From Luteibacter mycovicinus (GTDB lineage Bacteria; Pseudomonadota; Gammaproteobacteria; Xanthomonadales; Rhodanobacteraceae), in NCBI RefSeq assembly GCF_000745235.1, contig NZ_JQNL01000001.1, forward strand, positions 3,590,001 through 3,654,000: a DNA stretch of 64,000 bases. The letters run 5' to 3'. Positions 45,179 to 53,663 of this stretch are shown here, one piece after another. How positions within the stretch are numbered: position 1 is the first letter of the stretch; the number at the start of each line of letters is the position of its first letter. Under the pieces are notes generated by a model, which was not told the DNA's origin, made no database searches, and worked only from the letters and a program-made list of their open reading frames with translations. Made by a program: the position numbers and the translations under genes.

Positions 45179-45526
45179 GGGCTCGGCTTCGCCCTCGCGT
45201 TTGGCTTTGTCGCGAGCGTTCGGTGTCGCGGTAAGAGCCGGCGGGTGTGACCCTCGAGGCCACGCCTGCGGCGACCCCTCAGGGAAGGGCCGCTACCGCG
45301 GCCGTGTATCAATGGCCTTCGGCCGGGTCGGGCTTCGCCTGGGGGTTTTCGAGTCGGCTGTCCCTGCCTCCCCGAAAACGGCCGGTCATCCCTGACCGGC
45401 CCCGCTTCGCGGCCTTGTCCAGTCGAAGCCCTCGCCTGCGGCTACCGGCCTCGAGGGTCACACCCGCCGGCTCTTGCTCGTACCGCGCGAACGCGGCAAG
45501 CCAAGCGCGATGGCGAAGCCGAGCCC
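45179..45526. repeat. Composite ~350-bp inverted repeat between purK and sodB
   Basis: A perfect 28-base pair of arms (45234-45261 and 45447-45474, beginning AGAGCCGGCGGGTGTGACCC) sits inside a second pair, GGGCTCGGCTTCGCC (45179-45193) and its exact complement (45512-45526), with imperfect matches between them. Inside are further hairpins: GGCCGGTCA-TCCC-TGACCGGCC (45380-45401) and GGGCTTCG/CGAAGCCC. There is no plausible gene. The transcript in either direction would fold into a long branched rod. It could be a mobile repeat, a double terminator or a structured RNA; the sequence does not decide. Confidence 0.8.
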
Positions 45527-45540
45527 TCAAAGCAGCAAAC

Positions 45541-45574
45541 AAAAAAGGCCAGGTCTGAACGACCCAGCCTTTTC
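45541..45574 (-). terminator. Terminator of sodB (possibly bidirectional)
   Basis: On the minus strand GGCTGGGTC-GTTCA-GACCTGGCC forms a nine-pair stem with two G-U pairs, followed by TTTTTT. On the plus strand the T run is shorter (CCTTTTC), so it may also serve purK weakly. Confidence 0.75.
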
Positions 45575-45595
45575 ATTGAGCAGCTGAAGGAAACC

Positions 45596-46174
45596 TCAGG
45601 CGAGATTCTTGGCCGCGAAGTCCCAGTTCACCAGATTCCAGAACGCTTCCAGGTACTTCGGACGCGCGTTGCGGTAATCGATGTAATAGGCGTGCTCCCA
45701 CACGTCCGCCGTGAACAGCGGCTTGTCGCTGCCGGTGATCGGGGTAGCGGCGTTGGACGTGTTGACGATGGCCAGCGAGCCATCCGGACGCTGCACCAGC
45801 CAGGTCCAGCCCGAACCGAAGTTGCCGGCGGCCTGCTTGGCGAACTCTTCCTTGAACTTGTCGACGCCACCGAAGGCCTTGGTCAGCGCGTCGGCGAGCT
45901 TGGCCGGCGGCTCGGCGCCGCCGGGGGCGCGCATCGAGTTCCAGTAGAAGGTGTGGTTCCACACCTGGGCGGCGTTGTTGAAGATGCCGCCCGAGGACGA
46001 CTTGACGATCTCTTCCAGGCTCTTGCCTTCGAACTCGGTGCCCTTGATCAGGTTGTTGAGGTTCGTGACATAGGTCTGGTGGTGCTTGCCGTAATGGAAC
46101 TCCAGCGTTTCAGCGGAGATGTGCGGCTCCAGGGCATTCTTTTCATAAGGGAGCGGGGGAAGTTCGAACGCCAT
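45596..46174 (-). CDS. sodB: Iron superoxide dismutase
   Basis: This 192-residue Fe/Mn-type SOD shows [18 protein letters not shown] at the start, metal ligands in [22 protein letters not shown] and [13 protein letters not shown], and the Fe-type AAQ-WNH-FYW pattern. It detoxifies superoxide in the cytoplasm. It is divergent from the monothiol glutaredoxin gene, with a 107-base shared promoter region. Confidence 0.97.
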   Translation of the reverse strand: MAFELPPLPYEKNALEPHISAETLEFHYGKHHQTYVTNLNNLIKGTEFEGKSLEEIVKSSSGGIFNNAAQVWNHTFYWNSMRAPGGAEPPAKLADALTKAFGGVDKFKEEFAKQAAGNFGSGWTWLVQRPDGSLAIVNTSNAATPITGSDKPLFTADVWEHAYYIDYRNARPKYLEAFWNLVNWDFAAKNLA

Positions 46175-46281
46175 AGCGGGACTCCTTAGCGGTGGCTGGG
46201 GGGAAAGGGCGTGGCGAGGGGCGCGGGGCCCACACTGCTACACTACGCAACTAATCGCATTCTAATGATGAAACCCGACCT

Positions 46282-46605
46282 ATGGACGTCGTAGACGAGA
46301 TCAAGGCCATCGTGGCGGCCCATCCGATCGTGCTTTTCATGAAAGGCACGCCGGAATTCCCTACCTGCGGCTTCTCCGATCGCGCCGTGAAAGCGCTCGA
46401 CGCCGCGGGTGCGGTCTTCTTTCCGGTCAACGTCCTGGCCGATCCGCGCATCCGTGCGGGGCTGCCGCATTACTCGAACTGGCCGACCTTCCCGCAGCTG
46501 TTCCTGCTGGGCGAATTCATCGGCGGCTGCGACATCGTGGAAGACCTGCATTCGGCCGGTGAACTCAAGCGCATGGCGGCCGACGTCGCCGGAGCCGATT
46601 CGTGA
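46282..46605 (+). CDS. grxD: Monothiol glutaredoxin (CGFS type)
   Basis: This 107-residue Grx4-type protein has the CGFS active site in GTPEFPTCGFSDRAVKAL and the glutathione-binding WPTFPQLFLLGEFIGGCDI. Such proteins carry and deliver Fe-S clusters. It is divergent from sodB and overlaps the following SDR gene as GTGA. Confidence 0.95.
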   Translation: MDVVDEIKAIVAAHPIVLFMKGTPEFPTCGFSDRAVKALDAAGAVFFPVNVLADPRIRAGLPHYSNWPTFPQLFLLGEFIGGCDIVEDLHSAGELKRMAADVAGADS

Positions 46606-47375
46606 GTCCGTTGCCGTCAACGCGTCTTCCTGACGACTGGTCTCCCGCGCCGGGCCTGCTCGCGGGTCGTGTGCTGGTGATCACCGGTGCCACGGGCGGC
46701 CTTGGCGGCGAGACGGCGAAGGCGGCGATCCGCGCTGGCGCCTCCGTCGTGATCACGGGCCGCAAGGTGCGTGCGCTCGAGAAGCTTTATGACGAGCTGG
46801 TCGCGCTCGGCGGTACCGAGCCGGTGATCCATCCGCTGGATCTCGAAAGCGCCACGCCGGCTGACTACGCGTCGCTGGCCGACGGCGTCGAGAAGGAATT
46901 CGGTCGCCTGGACGGCATCGTGCATGCCGCCGCGCACTTCAACGAACTGACGCCGATCGCCATGCACAAGCCGGACGACTGGCTGCGCGCGATGCAGGTC
47001 AACGTCTCGGCGCCGTTCGCGCTGACCCAGGCCTGCATGCCCCTGCTGGGCAAGGCCGGGGACAGTGCGGTGGTCTTCGTGCTCGACGACCCGGACCTGC
47101 TTTCCCGCGCCCATTGGGGCGGCTACGGCGTGTCCAAGGCGGCGGTCGAGCGCATGGCGTCGGTGCTCCATGCGGAGAACGCGCGCGGCGCCCTGCGCGT
47201 GCATGCCGTGCTGCCGCCGCCGATGCGCACGGCCCTGCGCCGCGCCGCGTACTTCGGCGAAAACACCCTCGACAAGCCCATGCCGACCGCGTCGGCGGAG
47301 GCCATCGTCTACCTTCTTTCCGGTGCCGGGGCGGAAACCCGCGGCACCGTACTCGATCTTCGCCCGACCCACTGA
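46602..47375 (+). CDS. Short-chain dehydrogenase (YciK-like)
   Basis: This 257-residue SDR has the Rossmann motif VITGATGGLGGETAKAA, the NNAG position replaced by HAAAHF, and the active-site YGVSK (Tyr-x-x-x-Lys). It resembles YciK-type oxidoreductases. The substrate is unknown. The start is GTG at 46602, coupled to grxD. Confidence 0.9.
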   Translation: MSPLPSTRLPDDWSPAPGLLAGRVLVITGATGGLGGETAKAAIRAGASVVITGRKVRALEKLYDELVALGGTEPVIHPLDLESATPADYASLADGVEKEFGRLDGIVHAAAHFNELTPIAMHKPDDWLRAMQVNVSAPFALTQACMPLLGKAGDSAVVFVLDDPDLLSRAHWGGYGVSKAAVERMASVLHAENARGALRVHAVLPPPMRTALRRAAYFGENTLDKPMPTASAEAIVYLLSGAGAETRGTVLDLRPTH

Positions 47376-47396
47376 CCGCGTTATAGGAGTTACCCC

Positions 47397-48005
47397 ATGG
47401 AAGCGCAGATGACGACGTTGTCCGCGGGCATCCTGCTTTTCCTGATCATGGACCCCCTGGGCAACATCCCGTTGTTCCTGGCCCTGCTCAAGGATGTGCC
47501 CCCCCAGCGCCGCCGCAAGGTGATGGTGCGCGAACTGCTCATTGCCCTCGGCGTGCTGATCGGCTTCCTGTTGGGCGGCCAGTACATCCTCAAAGTGCTG
47601 CAGCTGCGCCAGGAGTCGGTGAGCATCGGTGGCGGCATCGTGCTGTTCCTGATCGGCATCCGCATGGTCTTCCCGCCGGTGGAAGGTGGCGTATTCGGCA
47701 AGCCGGGCGAGGGTGAGCCCTTCATAGTGCCGATGGCGATCCCCGGTGTCGCGGGTCCGTCGGCCATGGCGGCGCTGTTGTTGCTGACCAACTCCCAGCC
47801 GGGCCGTACAGCGGAGTGGGGCATCGCTCTGTTCCTGGCCTGGCTCGCCACCTCGGTGATCCTGCTCAGCTCCACCTTCCTGTTCAAGTGGCTGGGCGAG
47901 AGCGTCCTGACCGCGCTGGAGCGGCTGATGGGCATGCTGCTGATCGCCTTGTCGGTGCAGATGTTCCTGACCGGGCTGTCCGCCTACCTGCACATTGCCG
48001 TGTGA
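47397..48005 (+). CDS. MarC-family integral membrane protein
   Basis: This 202-residue protein has six predicted hydrophobic helices and the family signatures ILLFLIMDPLGNIPLFLALL, GGGIVLFLIGIRMVFP and VPMAIPGVAGPSAMA. MarC/YhgN proteins have no established transport function. The ATG has a TAGGAGT ribosome-binding site and follows the SDR gene by 21 bases. Confidence 0.92.
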   Translation: MEAQMTTLSAGILLFLIMDPLGNIPLFLALLKDVPPQRRRKVMVRELLIALGVLIGFLLGGQYILKVLQLRQESVSIGGGIVLFLIGIRMVFPPVEGGVFGKPGEGEPFIVPMAIPGVAGPSAMAALLLLTNSQPGRTAEWGIALFLAWLATSVILLSSTFLFKWLGESVLTALERLMGMLLIALSVQMFLTGLSAYLHIAV

Positions 48006-48216
48006 CCTTCCGCCCATTGTCGCAGGAACGTACGCGGCGGTAGGGTTGCTGTCATAATTGCCCGCGAGCATGCACGGGACGGGCGCGGTCCGTCCGGGGC
48101 ATGCGTCGATGGCCCTGACGAGGGGCAGCTGAGGACGTTCGAAGGCTTATGAGAAACCACGACTGCGCACCGGCCCCGTTCGGTTTGATCCGTTCGACGT
48201 CAAGGGAGCCTAAGTC

Positions 48217-49923
48217 ATGCTGAGCATCGATCAGACCCTCCAGGAACGTCTGCCCTGGCTGGCCCAGCACCCGCTTATCCGCAAGCCGCTCGTCGGCATG
48301 CTGGAAAAGCTGGCGCACGAGACCCGCTTCAACAAGACGCTGGATCACGCCGGCGCCGCCCTGGGCTTCGACTTCTGCGAACGCACCCTCGACTATCTCG
48401 GGGTCAGCTGTCGCATCACGGAGCGAGAGCGCGAGAACATTCCGGTCGAAGGCCCGCTGATCGTCGTCGCCAACCATCCGCTGGGCATGGTCGACGCGAT
48501 CGCGCTGCTGCAGATGATCGGCTCGGTGCGCCGCGATGTCCGCATTCTCGGCAACGACGTACTGGCTGCCGTACCGCAGCTGGGCCCGCTGCTGCTGCCG
48601 GTCGACGTCTTCGGCAAGGGCTCGGCGTCGCGCATGCGCAACGTCTTCCGCGCCATCCAGGCCGGCGAAGTGCTGGTCATGTTCCCGGCGGGCGAAGTGT
48701 CGCGTGTCGGTCCCTCCGGCGTGCGTGACGGCAAATGGTCGGATGGCTTCGCGCGCATCGCGATGAAGTCCGGCGTGCCCGTGCTGCCGGTGCACATCGC
48801 CGCGCGCAACTCCGTCGCTTTCTACGGCCTGTCGATGCTGGCCAAGCCGCTGAGCACCGCCATGCTTCCGCGCGAAGCCACGTCGGGCCACCAGCGCGTG
48901 ACCTTCCGCATCGGCAAGCTGGTCGATGCCGACGAACTCAAGCAGGTCAGTGGTGGGTCGGCCGAGCAGGCCGCCAAACTCATGCGCCGCCACGTTTACC
49001 GTGTCGGCCGCGGCCGCGATCTGGTCTTCGGCGGGCAGACCCCGCTGGCGCATCCGGAGCCCGTCGAGCGCGTCGCGGCGGAGCTGGACAAGGCCGAACT
49101 GCTGGCCGAGCTGGCGGATGGCAAACGCATCCTGCTGCTGCAAGGTTCGCCCGACAGTTACGCGCTGCGCGAGATCGGGCGCCTGCGTGAGCTCACCTTC
49201 CGTCGCGTGGGCGAGGGCACCGGCAAGCGCCGTGACCTCGATGCCTACGATCCGTACTACGAGCACCTGGTGTTGTGGGACGCCAAGGCGTTGCGCATCG
49301 TGGGTGCGTATCGCTTCGGTCACGGCGGTCGCCTGATCGCCGAGCGCGGCATGACCTCGCTCTATACGTCGAGCCTGTTCGATTACTCTCCGGCGCTGGA
49401 ATCGCGTCTGGCGCAGGGCCTCGAGCTTGGCCGCAGCTTCATCGCTCCCGCTTACTGGCGCTCACGTGCGCTGGATCAGCTGTGGCAGGGCATCGGCCTG
49501 TACCTGCAGCGCCATGCCGACGTGCGTTACCTGTTCGGTCCGGTGAGCATGTCGGTCAGCATGCCGCGCGAGGCGCGTGAGTGGATCGCTGCCGCCCACC
49601 AGCATTTCTTCGGTGTGCAGGGGCTCGCGGCGGCCCGCCAGCCGTTCGTGATCCCGCAGTCCACCATCGAGTCGGTGCGCGCGGAGCTCGAGGGACTGGA
49701 TCCGGTGAGCGGCCTGGGCCGCCTCAAGCATCGCCTCGATGCCCTGGGTGTCACCTTGCCGGTGCTCTACCGTCAGTACGTCGATCTGGTGGAGCCGACG
49801 GGCGTGCAGTTCCTCGCCTTCGGTGAGGACCCGGACTTCGCCGGTTGCGTGGATGGACTCGTGATGCTGGATCTGGCGTCGCTGAAGCCGGCGAAGCGGT
49901 CGAGGTATCTGGGGAAGGGCTGA
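48217..49923 (+). CDS. Bifunctional acyltransferase, OlsF-like (ornithine lipid synthesis)
   Basis: This 568-residue fusion has an N-terminal PlsC-type O-acyltransferase (about 40-270) with VVANHPLGMVDAIALL as H-x5-D acid/base motif and MFPAGEVSRVG as the acceptor motif. The C-terminal GNAT-like acyltransferase (about 300-560) contains REIGRLRELTFRRVGEG, DPYYEHLVLWD, IVGAYRFG and ELGRSFI. That domain order matches the OlsF type, in which one protein makes ornithine lipid. The alternative is an acyl-amino-acid or hemolysin-type acyltransferase of other specificity. AGGGAG precedes the ATG, and a terminator follows. Confidence 0.75.
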   Translation: MLSIDQTLQERLPWLAQHPLIRKPLVGMLEKLAHETRFNKTLDHAGAALGFDFCERTLDYLGVSCRITERERENIPVEGPLIVVANHPLGMVDAIALLQMIGSVRRDVRILGNDVLAAVPQLGPLLLPVDVFGKGSASRMRNVFRAIQAGEVLVMFPAGEVSRVGPSGVRDGKWSDGFARIAMKSGVPVLPVHIAARNSVAFYGLSMLAKPLSTAMLPREATSGHQRVTFRIGKLVDADELKQVSGGSAEQAAKLMRRHVYRVGRGRDLVFGGQTPLAHPEPVERVAAELDKAELLAELADGKRILLLQGSPDSYALREIGRLRELTFRRVGEGTGKRRDLDAYDPYYEHLVLWDAKALRIVGAYRFGHGGRLIAERGMTSLYTSSLFDYSPALESRLAQGLELGRSFIAPAYWRSRALDQLWQGIGLYLQRHADVRYLFGPVSMSVSMPREAREWIAAAHQHFFGVQGLAAARQPFVIPQSTIESVRAELEGLDPVSGLGRLKHRLDALGVTLPVLYRQYVDLVEPTGVQFLAFGEDPDFAGCVDGLVMLDLASLKPAKRSRYLGKG

Positions 49924-49952
49924 CTGGGTCCTCTTGCGAACGTCGCCTGGAG

Positions 49953-49982
49953 AACCGCTTGGGAGACTGGGCGGTTTTTTTG
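49953..49982 (+). terminator. Terminator after the OlsF-like gene
   Basis: The stem AACCGC ... GCGGTT, with a 12-base loop TTGGGAGACTGG, is followed by seven T. The stem is short but the T run is strong. Confidence 0.7.
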
Positions 49983-50008
49983 TGGCTGCTTCTTTGCTTC
50001 GTTGGCTG

Positions 50009-50031
50009 TCGCCAGCAGGGCTGGCTCCTAC
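50009..50031 (-). repeat. REP element, CCAGCCCTGCTGG type, inverse copy
   Basis: Read on the minus strand it is GTAGGAGCCAGCC followed by CTGCTGGCGA, identical over 23 bases to the copy at 39269-39291. Confidence 0.8.
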
Positions 50032-50502
50032 AAGGTGGCGCGGGGTAATAGTTAGCCGGGGTTACGGGGTGATGGCCGCGCTGATTTGCCGCGCTGGAAA
50101 AATGCCTATTCCCGATCTGTAAAAAAAGGTCAGATAATCGCTAAACTGTCATTATGTGAGGCTAAGGTGAGGCTTAGCGCTCCGGTCGCGGCGCTTGGTG
50201 CGCAACGGCTCTGAAGGCTCCCCAATCCGGTCGTTTCCTTTCGTCCCGCTCATTGAAGTGGGCGATTCGCTGTGGCCGGTCAAAACGTTTTTTCTTGCGG
50301 CGATCGTAATAAATATCGAAGAGAAATAATCGAACTTATTTACGATCAGGGTATTAACTGCATAAACGCGGAAATTAAATAACGGCCTCATAAGAGGCTC
50401 GTCAGGGAAGGCTTTTGGCTTGACTGCCGCGACGCGCACGAGGGGTGTGCGGCGCGAACTCACGATTTCACCCTCAAAACCACGTTCTTTCAGGAAACTG
50501 CG
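50032..50502. other. Leader region of the first TonB receptor
   Basis: About 470 bases have no gene. Base composition is richer in A and T than around it. A small hairpin GCTAAG-GTGAGG-CTTAGC lies at 50161-50178. The 12-mer AATAAATATCGA at 50308-50319 recurs upstream of the second receptor. The receptor ribosome-binding site CAGGA lies just before 50503. No promoter was assigned with confidence. Confidence 0.5.
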
Positions 50503-52965
50503 ATGACCCGTAACTCACTCTCGGCCGCGATCGCCTTGACCCTTCTTGTGGCCACCGGCGCCGCTTCGGCCCAGGACGCCCAGAGCACCCAGGCCAGCAG
50601 CACGCAGAGCCAGCGCGCCACGGCGACCAGCACGTCCAACACCTCCAATGACAACGCTACGCGTCGCGCATCACAGGCGATGGAAGCCGTGCAGGTGAAG
50701 GCCGACTCGCTGTCGCTCGGCGGTGGTCTGATGTCGATCCAGGACGCACCGAAGGCCGTGTCCACGGTTTCCCGCGATGCCATCATTCAGGCGGCGCCCG
50801 GCGTCAACTTCACCCAGGCCATCGACTCGATCCCGGGCGTCGTGTCGTCCACCGATGACTACACCGGTCTGAACGACGGTAACGCCTCGGTCCGCGGCTT
50901 CGGTCTCGACGAGGTGGGCGTCACCGTCAACGGTGCGCCGATCAACGACAGCGGCAACTACAAGATCTACGCCTCGGAGTACGGCGACGCCGAGAACATG
51001 GGCGACGTGACCGTGCAGCAGGGTTTTCCGGATAACAGCACCCCTATCTCGGGCGCGGCCGGTGGCTCGATCGCGTGGGTGACGGTCGATCCGTCGCACA
51101 CGGCGGGTCTGGACGTCGCACAGTCGGGCGGCAGCAACAGCTACCACCGCACCTTCATTCGTCTGAACACCGGTGACATCGGTCCGGTGCGTTCTTGGTT
51201 GTCGTACTCGGACAACGAGACCAACCTGTGGCGCGGCCGCGGTAAGTCGAAGGTGACCAAGGTCGACGAGAAGTCGGTCTGGCGCATCGACGACAAGAAC
51301 TCGGTGACCTTCTCGGTGCAGTACAACCGCGAAGTGAAGACCAACTACGAGTCGCTGACCAAGGCACAGGCGGCTGCTGACTATAAGCAGAGCTACCTCG
51401 GCACTTACACGCCGGGCAGCACCAGCAGCAACTACTACGCGCTTCACCAGAACCCGTTCCGTAACTACCTGGCCAGCCTGGACGGAGAGTTCACCCTGTC
51501 CGACAACCTGCGCCTGTCCGTGGTCCCGTACTTCCAGTACGGCCTGGGCGGCGGCGGTTCCGGCTCCACGTTCACCGAGAACCCGCTCGCCACCGGTAAC
51601 TACTACAAGTCGGTGCCGTACGACCTCAACGGCGACGGCAAGATCAGCGGCACGCAGCTGGTCAACTCGTACAGCTACTCGACGACCTACCGTCCGGGCA
51701 TCATCGCCAAGTTCAATCAGGATCTCTCGGACAGCAACAGCCTGGAATACGGCGTGTGGGCCGAGCGTCCGCGTCAGAGCCAGGGTCAGGTCTTCGTCCC
51801 GGTCGACTACGCCACCGGCGTGCCGATCGATACGTGGGCCGAGAAGGGCTCGCGCATCAAGTACCCGGACGGCAGCACGCAGAAGGCGTACAGCCAGTAC
51901 ACGACGACCACCAACGCCAAGGCGTTCGTGACGGACAACTGGAACCCGACCGACAAGCTGACCCTGACCGGCAGCGTGGCGTACATCTGGTCCAAGCGTG
52001 ATGGCGAAGTGGCGGAATTCCCCGGCTCGGCCGGTGCGATCAATGCCGCCGGCAAGGTCACCGTCACCCCGACCAACGTCGGTTACGGTTCGTCACCGGT
52101 GGACACCTTCCACAAGTGGACGCCGACGGCGGGCGCCAAGTACCAGCTCAACGACGAGAACCAGCTGTATTTCGGCATCGGCAAGACCTTCCGTGCGCCG
52201 ATCAACGGCGCGGTACTGAGCAACTCGCTGTACGGCTATGGCACGGCCAACGCCGGCGCGTTGCCGAACAAGCCGGAGTCGTCGACCAGCGCCGACCTCG
52301 GCTGGCGTTATTACGGTGAGCGCGCGTCGCTCAGCGTCGACGCGTTCGCGGCCAACTTCAACAACAAGCAGGTGTCGGGCTACGACGAGGTCACCGGCCT
52401 CAGCGTTTACACGCAGCTGGGCAAGGTGCACAACCGCGGCATGAGCCTCGAGGGTAGCTTCAAGTTCGACGAAAACTGGTCGGTGTACGCCAACTACACC
52501 TACCTGCAGTCGCGCATGGAAGACAACCTCGACTCGCTGGGCGACGGCATCTATTACACCAAGGGCAAGACCCTGCTGAATGCTCCGCGCAATGCGGCCT
52601 ACGTCGCGCTGAACTACAAGAACGGCCCGTTCTGGGCTGCGCTGAACGCGAAGTACCAGGGCGCGATCTGGGGTGACTGGTCGAACACCGAGAAAGTCGG
52701 CGGTTACACCACGCTCAACCTCAACGCGGGCTGGGATTTCCCGGATTTCTCGACCACGTTCCGCAAGCCCTTCATCAAGATCAACGTGTACAACCTGACC
52801 AACCGTCAGGCGCTCACGTATGCCAGCAACGCCGGCGCCTTCCTCGCCAGCAACCCCAACAAGATCAAGGACGCGAACGGCACCACGCTGTTCACCTCGG
52901 CGCCGTACTACTCGGTGCTGCAGGACCGCACGTTCATGGTCACGGTCGGCGCTTCGTTCTTCTGA
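50503..52965 (+). CDS. TonB-dependent outer-membrane receptor
   Basis: This 820-residue receptor has a signal peptide (SAAIALTLLVATGAASAQ) and a Ser/Thr/Gln-rich spacer (about 25-60). The plug domain (about 75-190) holds SVRGFGLDEVGVTVNGAPIN, and the beta-barrel ends in the typical aromatic terminus VTVGASFF. The substrate is not evident; it could be a siderophore or another ligand, and no transport or synthesis genes lie next to it. It has a long leader and its own terminator, so it is monocistronic. Confidence 0.92.
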   Translation: MTRNSLSAAIALTLLVATGAASAQDAQSTQASSTQSQRATATSTSNTSNDNATRRASQAMEAVQVKADSLSLGGGLMSIQDAPKAVSTVSRDAIIQAAPGVNFTQAIDSIPGVVSSTDDYTGLNDGNASVRGFGLDEVGVTVNGAPINDSGNYKIYASEYGDAENMGDVTVQQGFPDNSTPISGAAGGSIAWVTVDPSHTAGLDVAQSGGSNSYHRTFIRLNTGDIGPVRSWLSYSDNETNLWRGRGKSKVTKVDEKSVWRIDDKNSVTFSVQYNREVKTNYESLTKAQAAADYKQSYLGTYTPGSTSSNYYALHQNPFRNYLASLDGEFTLSDNLRLSVVPYFQYGLGGGGSGSTFTENPLATGNYYKSVPYDLNGDGKISGTQLVNSYSYSTTYRPGIIAKFNQDLSDSNSLEYGVWAERPRQSQGQVFVPVDYATGVPIDTWAEKGSRIKYPDGSTQKAYSQYTTTTNAKAFVTDNWNPTDKLTLTGSVAYIWSKRDGEVAEFPGSAGAINAAGKVTVTPTNVGYGSSPVDTFHKWTPTAGAKYQLNDENQLYFGIGKTFRAPINGAVLSNSLYGYGTANAGALPNKPESSTSADLGWRYYGERASLSVDAFAANFNNKQVSGYDEVTGLSVYTQLGKVHNRGMSLEGSFKFDENWSVYANYTYLQSRMEDNLDSLGDGIYYTKGKTLLNAPRNAAYVALNYKNGPFWAALNAKYQGAIWGDWSNTEKVGGYTTLNLNAGWDFPDFSTTFRKPFIKINVYNLTNRQALTYASNAGAFLASNPNKIKDANGTTLFTSAPYYSVLQDRTFMVTVGASFF

Positions 52966-53014
52966 CGAAAGCCGGGGGAGGGCGATACCGCCCTCCCTTC
53001 TCAGCGACACGACG

Positions 53015-53045
53015 ATCGCCCCTCGAAAGAGGGGCGATTTTTTTT
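53015..53045 (+). terminator. Terminator of the first TonB receptor
   Basis: ATCGCCCCTC-GAAA-GAGGGGCGAT is a perfect ten-pair stem with a GAAA loop followed by eight T. Confidence 0.95.
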
Positions 53046-53061
53046 GCCCGGCGTTTGCACC

Positions 53062-53157
53062 GTTCCGGCGTCTCCCCGCTTGCCCGATACGGCTTTTCTC
53101 CGATCGCACGATTCGGCTTTCCCCCGGGCGCCGGATTCGGCTTTTTGTAGGAGCGCG
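53062..53157. repeat. Degenerate 24-bp tandem repeat (four units)
   Basis: GAT(A/T)CGGCTTT starts at 53086, 53110 and 53134, exactly 24 bases apart. The segment from 53062 is a more diverged unit. Either strand could encode octapeptide repeats, but no credible gene exists. The last unit runs into the REP dimer. Confidence 0.65.
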
Positions 53158-53214
53158 CCCTGCGCGCGACCGGTGCCGTCGACACCTCGGTCGCGCGCAG
53201 GGCGCGCTCCTACA
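53146..53214. repeat. REP dimer (perfect 27-bp inverted pair)
   Basis: Arms 53146-53172 and 53188-53214 (TGTAGGAGCGCGCC + CTGCGCGCGACCG and its exact complement) flank a 15-base spacer. This paired layout is typical of BIME-type REP units mobilised by REP-associated tyrosine transposases; no such transposase is in the window. Confidence 0.9.
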
Positions 53215-53663
53215 TGGTCCGGTTGGCCTCGTGTTGGGCCGGATACCGCAGCGTTTCGCGATTTGGATCGTGACAATCCACGACGCGCCCACGTGTTGTT
53301 GCGACTCACATGACCGCGATTCGTTGCGACCGGCTGTAGTGGTTCTTACACGAAGCTCGCGTAACCTGCCTTTGAAAAATAAATATCGACCAAAAACGGC
53401 AAGTTAGACGACAAAACGGCCTGGCTAGGAAAAAGTGGTATTTATCAAACTGGCGTGAAAACGTTACAAATCTGTCATACAATGCCGTTAAAGTTGGCTT
53501 AACAACTGTCGCCACCGGTCGCAAGGATGTGAACCGGGTCACACGAGACGACACAGCCACAGATTGGGGAAAGCTCAAGCGAATCGCACCGCCCGGCTCC
53601 GGCCGAGCCGCCCTTCGTTTGGCAAAAACTTTTTTCGTTGCAAGCCACAGGGTCGACCATTAG
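53215..53663. other. Leader region of the second TonB receptor
   Basis: About 450 bases without a gene. It contains AATAAATATCGA (53378-53389), shared with the first receptor's leader, and an AT-rich stretch with TACAAT near 53475. The CRP/Clp operator is at 53528-53543. No RNA gene was recognised. Confidence 0.5.
53528..53543. promoter_or_regulatory. Perfect CRP/Clp-type operator
   Basis: TGTGA-ACCGGG-TCACA matches the CRP/Clp consensus at all ten conserved bases. It lies about 121 bases before the second receptor's start. Whether it activates or represses depends on the unmapped promoter. Confidence 0.65.
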
